NCBI GenBank assembly: GCA_910587775.1 | Contig: CAJUNF010000032.1 | Coordinates: 1-16,724 of the forward strand | Direction of reading: 5' to 3' | Source: an uncultured Bacilli bacterium | Lineage (GTDB): Bacteria; Bacillota_I; Bacilli_A; RF39; UBA660 | DNA length: 16,724 nucleotides | In this document: positions 12,672 through 16,724 of the stretch, in pieces | How the letters are laid out: the number at the start of each line of letters is the position of its first letter | Numbering within the stretch: the stretch's first letter is position 1 | Program-made: the position numbers and the translations under genes | Notes under the pieces: generated by a model | Databases searched by the model: none | What the model saw: only the letters and a program-made list of their open reading frames with translations | Told to the model about the DNA's origin: nothing

Positions 12672-14671
12672 AAAAGAGGAAAGTTGCTTTAATTGGAAAT
12701 CCAAATGTTGGAAAGTCCACAGTTTTTAATGCCTTAACTGGAATGCACCAACACACTGGTAATTGGCCTGGAAAGACAGTTGAAAATGCTTATGGAGAAT
12801 GTAGTTTTAAAGATACAAAATTTACGATTTATGATTTACCAGGAACTTATTCTTTAGTTAGTCATTCACTAGAAGAAAAAGTAGCAAGTGATTTTATATG
12901 TTTTGAAAAATATGATGTAGCAGTTGTAGTTTGTGATGCTGTTTGTTTAGAAAGAAGTTTAAATTTAGTTCTACAAACAATGGAAATTATTCCAAATGTG
13001 GTTGTCTGTGTTAATTTGATGGATGAAGCTAGAAAGAAAAAAATTATAATTGATTTAGAGAAGTTAGAAGAGTTGTTGCAAGTCCCAGTAATAGGAACTT
13101 CAGCAAGAAGTGGAGAGGGATTAGAAAATCTTTTGGAATCCATAGCTAAAGTAAATCGATCTATTTATTATCCAATTTGTTATCCAGAATATTTGGAACA
13201 ATTTATAAGTGTTATTTCGGATAATATGGCAGAAACGATGTATAATCCTCGTTGGGTTTGTTTAAAAATGTTAAGTAATGATCAAATATTTTCTTATTTG
13301 CCTGAATTGAAAACGCAAAAGATAGAATCTTTACTACGTTTACCAAGAAAAGTTTTTCGTGAAGAAGATGTTGTTTCTACCTTATTAATGGAATCTAAAA
13401 AGATAGCAAATCAAGTTGTTACTTTTCAAGAAAAAAATTATGAGAAAACAATGCGTAATTGGGATAAAATTTTAACAGATAAAAAAACAGGTATTCCAAT
13501 TATGATTTTAATGCTCTTTGGTATTTTGTGGTTAACAATTCAGTTTTCCAATGTTCCTAGTTCTTATCTTTTTGATTTCTTTTCTTTTTTGGAAACAAAG
13601 ATTATGTCTCTTTTTCAGATACTTCATTTTCCATCGTGGATGAGTGGGGTTTTGATAGAGGGAGTGTATCGTACACTTACTTGGGTTGTAGCAGTTATGT
13701 TACCACCTATGGCTATTTTTTTCCCATTATTTACATTGTTAGAGGATTTAGGAATATTACCACGAATTGCGTTTAATTTAGATTATCCTTTTGAGAAATG
13801 TAAAGCTTGTGGAAAACAATCACTTACTATGTGTATGGGTCTTGGATGTAATGCTGTTGGTGTAATGGGTGCTAGAATTATAGATTCTAAAAGAGAACGG
13901 TTACTTGCAATTATTACAAATTCTTTTATTCCTTGTAATGGAAGATTTCCATCTATCATTTCTATGATTTCTATGTTTTTTATAGGAGTTTCAAGTAATT
14001 ATTTTTCGTCAGTAGTAAGTGCTTTATTATTAACTTGTGTTATTTTACTTGGTATATTTATGACTTTCTTTGTTTCTTTTGTTTTATCTAAAACAGTTTT
14101 GAAAGGTTATCCATCTAGTTTTACTTTAGAATTACCACCTTATCGTAAACCTCAAATTGGTAAGATTATTGTTCGTTCTATTTTTGATCGTACTTTATTT
14201 GTTCTTGGAAGGGCTGTAAGTGTTGCAGCACCAGCTGGCTTTGTAATTTGGATTTTGGCAAATGTGAGTATTGGTGGGTGTAATCTTATTACAATTTTTT
14301 CAAATTTTTTACAACCTTTAGGTTGGCTTATTGGGTTAGATGGAATGATTTTATTAGCTTTTTTACTTGGTTTTCCTGCAAATGAGATTGTATTACCAAT
14401 TTTAATGCTTGGATATTTATCTTTAGGAAGTATGACTGAGATAAGTGATTTGAATATTATGAAGGATATTTTAGTAAGTCATGGTTGGACTATTGTAACA
14501 GCGATCAATTTTATATTGCTTTGTATTTTCCATTTTCCTTGTTCTACAACTATATTAACGATTAAGAAGGAAACTAATAGTTGGAAATGGGCATTATTTT
14601 CCTTTGTATTACCAACTTTAATAGGATTTGCTTTGTGTTTTATAGTTCATTTTATTAGTTTGTTGTTTTAA
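12668..14671 (+). CDS. feoB: FeoB ferrous iron transporter
   Basis: A 667-residue inner-membrane Fe2+ transporter with an N-terminal GTPase. G motifs: GNPNVGKST (10-18), T37 in GKTVE, DLPG (56-59), NLMD (116-119), SAR (145-147). A helical guanine-nucleotide-dissociation-inhibitor region follows (about 165-275), then the membrane part from about 280 with gate helices. The first gate block reads CKACGKQSLTMCMGLGCNAV (378-397), then GARIIDSKRERLL and CNGRFPS; this is the Clostridia-type variant with C378, C381, C389 and C394 rather than the GCNVPA form of enterobacteria. A second gate-like repeat is GFPANEIVLPI (around 580). The RBS lies in the end of feoA (GAGGTGG). A terminator follows immediately, so the operon is feoAB only; no FeoC-like gene is seen. 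Confidence 0.96.
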   Translation: MKKRKVALIGNPNVGKSTVFNALTGMHQHTGNWPGKTVENAYGECSFKDTKFTIYDLPGTYSLVSHSLEEKVASDFICFEKYDVAVVVCDAVCLERSLNLVLQTMEIIPNVVVCVNLMDEARKKKIIIDLEKLEELLQVPVIGTSARSGEGLENLLESIAKVNRSIYYPICYPEYLEQFISVISDNMAETMYNPRWVCLKMLSNDQIFSYLPELKTQKIESLLRLPRKVFREEDVVSTLLMESKKIANQVVTFQEKNYEKTMRNWDKILTDKKTGIPIMILMLFGILWLTIQFSNVPSSYLFDFFSFLETKIMSLFQILHFPSWMSGVLIEGVYRTLTWVVAVMLPPMAIFFPLFTLLEDLGILPRIAFNLDYPFEKCKACGKQSLTMCMGLGCNAVGVMGARIIDSKRERLLAIITNSFIPCNGRFPSIISMISMFFIGVSSNYFSSVVSALLLTCVILLGIFMTFFVSFVLSKTVLKGYPSSFTLELPPYRKPQIGKIIVRSIFDRTLFVLGRAVSVAAPAGFVIWILANVSIGGCNLITIFSNFLQPLGWLIGLDGMILLAFLLGFPANEIVLPILMLGYLSLGSMTEISDLNIMKDILVSHGWTIVTAINFILLCIFHFPCSTTILTIKKETNSWKWALFSFVLPTLIGFALCFIVHFISLLF

Positions 14672-14672
14672 G

Positions 14673-14701
14673 GTAAAGATTTGTATCTTTACTTTTTTTT
14701 T
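14673..14701 (+). terminator. Rho-independent terminator of feoAB
   Basis: GTAAAGAT (14673-14680), loop TTGT, ATCTTTAC (14685-14692), then T9. Confidence 0.93.
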
Positions 14702-14726
14702 ATTATATAATAAGATTTTGTTAAGT

Positions 14727-14800
14727 GCCGATTTAGTACAGTGGTAGTACAGATGCATGGTAAGCATCAGAGGGCAGTTCAATTCTGCCAATCGGCACCA
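14727..14800 (+). tRNA. tRNA-Thr (anticodon GGT)
   Basis: All arms fold. Acceptor GCCGATT (14727-14733) with AATCGGC (14790-14796); D-stem GTAC/GTAC with GG in the loop; anticodon stem GATGC/GCATC with loop ATGGTAA, anticodon GGT at 14759-14761 (reads ACC/ACU, Thr); four-base variable region; T-stem GGCAG/CTGCC with loop TTCAATT; discriminator A (14797) and an encoded CCA (14798-14800). It is the last clearly core-type gene before the accessory-looking right end. Confidence 0.95.
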
Positions 14801-14812
14801 GATTGATAGGAA

Positions 14813-14827
14813 ACTCGAACTTCGAGT
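14813..14827. repeat. 15-bp palindrome just downstream of tRNA-Thr
   Basis: ACTCGAA-C-TTCGAGT, a perfect 7-bp inverted repeat around one base, 12 nt after the tRNA CCA. It has no T tract, so it is not a terminator by itself. It could be a processing hairpin or a protein-binding site at a tRNA-linked junction. Confidence 0.6.
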
Positions 14828-14835
14828 AACAATAG

Positions 14836-14872
14836 AAAGCGACTTGTCAAAAAGTCGTTTTTGTGATATTAT
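14836..14872 (+). promoter_or_regulatory. Promoter with its -35 inside a terminator-like inverted repeat
   Basis: TTGTCA (14844-14849), 17-nt spacer, TATTAT (14867-14872) with a TGA extension (14864-14866): a strong SigA-type promoter, start expected near 14879. The -35 lies inside the inverted repeat CGACTT...AAGTCG (14840-14857), itself followed by T5, so the same DNA could end the tRNA transcript (stem 14836-14861) or bind a repressor. Confidence 0.65.
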
Positions 14873-14878
14873 GGATAT

Positions 14879-14990
14879 GTCAAGGAAACTTGCATAAAAT
14901 AAAAAAGGGAATACTTAACCTTTCCATGTTGAGTGTTCGCCAAAGATTTGGTTAGCACTTAATCTACGAAAGTAAATTGAGTGCTTTTTT
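14879..14990 (+). promoter_or_regulatory. Candidate attenuator leader with 9-codon ORF and alternative hairpins
   Basis: Leader from the promoter at 14844-14872. A short ORF ATG(14926)...TAG(14955) encodes MLSVRQRFG. TTGAGTGTT (14929-14937), inside this ORF, can pair fully (two G-U) with AGCACTTAA (14954-14962). The latter is also the 5' strand of the terminator AGCACTTAAT (14954-14963) with ATTGAGTGCT (14976-14985), GAAA-capped inner stem, plus T tract. The two folds exclude each other, the layout of a transcription attenuator. AAAGG (14904-14908) can pair with CCTTT (14919-14923) and hide the upstream Shine-Dalgarno-like sequence. No T-box or known riboswitch motif was seen. Confidence 0.55.
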
Positions 14991-15107
14991 CTTATGATAG
15001 TTTACTATATTACAAAAGTAAAAAGTAAGGCTATGAGTAAGAAGATAATTAGAATAAGAGAAAGAATCAAAAAAATAATTGCTAAATTACAATTTAGGAG
15101 AGTAAGT

Positions 15108-15872
15108 ATGAAAAGGAAAGAGTTAATTATAATTGGCATTCTCACAATATTATTAGCATTTATGGATATAAGTGGACTACCTAGTGCATTATTTATAAAT
15201 ATTGAAATTTTAGATATTACACCATTTTATTGGACTTTGATGTTTAACTTTATAATTATTGGAGTAATTGCATTTTTTACACTAAAGTATCTTTGTCCTA
15301 ATTGGAAGTTAGGACTTAATAAAAAAGAGTTGAAAAGTGGACTAAAAAAAAATGGAATAGTAGGAATTATTGTAGGTATTATATCAGGAATAGCATTTTA
15401 TATAGGCTTAAAACCTTTTAATTATAATCCAACAATTTGGAAAGTTTTAATTGAAGGAATTATATATTATATAGGTGTTGCAATAGTTGAAGAATTATAT
15501 GTGAGAGGCTTATTATTAAATCTTATTGAAAAAGTATGCTATAAAAAAAGAAACAATACGATTATAGCAATTATTGTATCATCTGTTATCTTTGGATTAG
15601 GGCATATATTTGGTGTTTTAGGGCAACCTTTACTTGTTATACTTACAAAAGTAGTATGGACTATTGCTATGGGAATATATTTTGGAACGATATATAAGAA
15701 AACTAACAACTTATGGTTACCAATTATTTTGCATTTTATAATAAATGTATGTGCCTTACCATATTGTTTTACAACAATAACAACTTATCCAAATATAAGT
15801 TTATATATCATTTTACCAACTTATATATTACTAGGAATATATAGTTTAAATATTATGAAAAGAAAAAGATAA
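15108..15872 (+). CDS. CPBP family (CAAX/Abi-type) intramembrane metalloprotease
   Basis: 254 residues from the ATG at 15108, chosen for its RBS AGGAGAG (15096-15102). The frame is open further upstream to 14994, but the earlier ATGs at 14994 and 15033 lack well-spaced RBSs, and the added residues are a basic run unlike the family. About 7 hydrophobic segments. The three CPBP/Rce1-like catalytic motifs are complete: EExxxR at E128-E129...R133, FxxxH at F162...H166, and HxxxN at H209...N213. Such membrane proteases process peptides or modify proteins; in Firmicutes they often serve in bacteriocin immunity or maturation, or act beside membrane regulators. The substrate is unknown. It follows the candidate attenuator leader and is followed 29 nt later by a 55-aa gene without a terminator between, so they are likely co-transcribed. 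Confidence 0.85.
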   Translation: MKRKELIIIGILTILLAFMDISGLPSALFINIEILDITPFYWTLMFNFIIIGVIAFFTLKYLCPNWKLGLNKKELKSGLKKNGIVGIIVGIISGIAFYIGLKPFNYNPTIWKVLIEGIIYYIGVAIVEELYVRGLLLNLIEKVCYKKRNNTIIAIIVSSVIFGLGHIFGVLGQPLLVILTKVVWTIAMGIYFGTIYKKTNNLWLPIILHFIINVCALPYCFTTITTYPNISLYIILPTYILLGIYSLNIMKRKR

Positions 15873-15901
15873 ATTACAATTTGAAAGTGAGATGAGAAAT
15901 T

Positions 15902-16069
15902 ATGAATAGTGAAGTCCAAACTGTTATTGAAAAGTTTAAAGAAGTAAGAGAAATATTAAAAAAGTTTGATAACAGAGATGAGGCAATAGAATATCTAGTT
16001 AATGAAACAAAATTATCAAAAGAAGAATGTTCTACTGCTTATGATATCATTATGAAAATTGAGGGCTAA
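15902..16069 (+). CDS. Small 55-aa helical acidic protein (unrecognised)
   Basis: ATG at 15902 with a GAGATGAG RBS-like sequence just upstream and stop TAA at 16067-16069. The product, MNSEVQTVIEKFKEVREILK then KFDNRDEAIEYLVNETKL, SKEECSTAYDIIMKIEG, is mostly charged amphipathic helix with one Cys, no TM and no signal peptide. Codon use and spacing match its neighbours: it starts 29 nt after the CPBP stop and ends 83 nt before the XRE gene, whose promoter lies in between. An opposite-strand frame over the same DNA has no such support. It may be a small regulator or partner of the flanking genes; no family is recognised. Confidence 0.65.
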   Translation: MNSEVQTVIEKFKEVREILKKFDNRDEAIEYLVNETKLSKEECSTAYDIIMKIEG

Positions 16070-16092
16070 ATTTGTTGAAATGTTAAAACGCA

Positions 16093-16120
16093 TTGCTTGT
16101 AGCAACGGAACACTTATAAT
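16093..16120 (+). promoter_or_regulatory. Promoter of the XRE gene with an inverted repeat over the -35
   Basis: TTGCTT (16093-16098), 16-nt spacer, TATAAT (16115-16120). TTGC-TTGTA-GCAA (16093-16105) is an inverted repeat covering the -35, a plausible operator for autoregulation by the HTH protein it drives. Confidence 0.6.
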
Positions 16121-16152
16121 ATACTTAACTTGATGAAAGGAGAAAATGTAAT

Positions 16153-16668
16153 ATGTTAAAAGATAATTTAAAAACATTAAGAAAAAATAAAGGACTTTCA
16201 CAAGAAGAATTAAGTATTAAATTAAATGTTGTTAGACAAACAATTTCAAAATGGGAATCAGGATTGTCGGTTCCTGATGCCGAAATGTTAATCACTATAT
16301 CAGAAATTTTTGAAACACCAGTTAGTGAAATTCTTGGTGAAAGTATAGAGGAAAAAGAAAAAAATGATTTAAAAGCAATATCTGAAAAATTAGAAGTTGT
16401 TAATGAGCAATTATCTATGAGGAAAAAGCAAAAAAGAAAAAGAATAGTAAACTTCTTAATAATTACAGATGTATGCATTATATTACTTTTTATATTATTA
16501 GAAGTATTAGGTAGTCCATATCAATCTTGGGATTATAGTGATCTTGAATGGTCTATTATTGGAACATTATGGCATTCATTTGAGTGGGTATTTTTTAAAG
16601 TAGCTCCACTTACAGTTATTGTGATTACTTCAATAATAGGAATAATATATGTAAAAAGAAATAAATAA
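16153..16668 (+). CDS. XRE-family HTH regulator with two C-terminal membrane segments
   Basis: A 171-residue protein. The N-terminal HTH_3/Cro-C1 domain (about 4-60) has LRKNKGLSQEELSIKLNV and the recognition-helix/turn pattern RQTISKWESGLSVPD, typical of Firmicutes XRE proteins. Then a charged linker (about 62-95, likely coiled coil) with KKQKRKR at its end, a first TM (about 98-117), an aromatic-rich extracytoplasmic loop (SPYQSWDYSDLEWS), and a second TM (about 147-166). Such membrane-tethered XRE regulators probably sense an envelope or small-molecule signal and control nearby genes, here the CPBP protease and the 55-aa gene. RBS AAAGGAG (16136-16142) supports the ATG at 16153; an earlier ATG is followed directly by TAA. 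Confidence 0.88.
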   Translation: MLKDNLKTLRKNKGLSQEELSIKLNVVRQTISKWESGLSVPDAEMLITISEIFETPVSEILGESIEEKEKNDLKAISEKLEVVNEQLSMRKKQKRKRIVNFLIITDVCIILLFILLEVLGSPYQSWDYSDLEWSIIGTLWHSFEWVFFKVAPLTVIVITSIIGIIYVKRNK

Positions 16669-16687
16669 AAAATTACAAGTATACTTT

Positions 16688-16724
16688 AAGATGTAAATAA
16701 TTTAATATTTATATCTTATTTTTT
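16688..16724 (+). terminator. Rho-independent terminator after the XRE gene
   Basis: AAGATGTAAATA (16688-16699), loop ATTTAA, TATTTATATCTT (16706-16717), then ATTTTTT running to the window end. Twelve pairs with one G-U. Confidence 0.8.

Noticed and set aside
14871..14897. Short ORF MDMSRKLA as a leader peptide
   Set aside because: Its ATG overlaps the -10 hexamer (14867-14872), upstream of the expected transcript start near 14879.
14879..14990. T-box leader (suggested by the tRNA-Thr next door and the terminator)
   Set aside because: No T-box sequence (AGGGTGG-type) and no specifier loop; the region is too short.
14994..15107. N-terminal extension of the CPBP protease from the ATG at 14994 or 15033
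   Set aside because: No properly spaced RBS; the added residues are a basic run with no family match, while 15108 has a good RBS and a typical TM start.
16016..16478. Minus-strand ORFs over the 55-aa and XRE genes
   Set aside because: No RBS or motifs, and they are antisense to well-supported plus-strand genes.

Overview
The window looks like chromosome from a low-GC Bacillota (Firmicutes), most likely a gut-associated Bacilli/Erysipelotrichia-type organism. This is inferred from the AT-rich composition, purine-rich ribosome binding sites, collagen-like surface proteins of the exosporium type, a FeoAB pair, and a two-TM XRE regulator. TGA is used as a stop (for example feoA and the gene ending at 2448) and Trp is encoded by TGG, so the standard bacterial code applies rather than the mycoplasma code.

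Layout. 2-700: the 3' part of a secreted or surface protein with a formylglycine-generating-enzyme-like C-terminal fold, cut by the window edge, followed by a terminator. 817-2448: a two-gene operon of a GNAT acetyltransferase and a membrane protein with a CorA-like layout. 2537-3292 (+) and 3282-4574 (-): an RDD membrane protein and an M18 aminopeptidase, converging on one bidirectional hairpin that contains both stop codons. 4707-6116: pyruvate kinase with its own promoter and terminator. 6372-7499: a TTG-started, signal-peptide-bearing, beta-helix-like surface protein with a C-terminal membrane anchor.

7639-9935 (all minus strand): four collagen-like (Gly-Pro-Thr / Gly-X-Y) genes. The first two in transcription order share a Cys-rich N-terminal module. 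The last three lie in one reading frame and look like a single BclA-like stalk-and-head protein divided twice, at the same point of a repeating linker module, by stop + RBS + ATG. This is the most unusual structure in the window.

10043-10864: a TtcA-type tRNA thiolation enzyme, convergent with a small conserved-looking protein (10866-11240). Next on the minus strand is a coiled-coil protein with a J-like domain lacking HPD (11290-12324). 12450-14671: feoA-feoB ferrous iron uptake operon. 14727-14800: tRNA-Thr(GGT).

Downstream of the tRNA the style changes, as in a possible accessory insertion. A promoter whose -35 lies inside an inverted repeat drives a long leader with a 9-codon ORF and two mutually exclusive hairpins (a candidate attenuator). 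Then come a CPBP/CAAX-type membrane protease, a 55-aa helical protein and an XRE regulator with two membrane segments, closed by a terminator at the window end. No transposase, integrase, CRISPR array or rRNA was seen. No gene-free stretch exceeds 300 bases; the longest, 6117-6371, holds the pyk terminator, a 19-bp palindrome and otherwise nothing I can identify.
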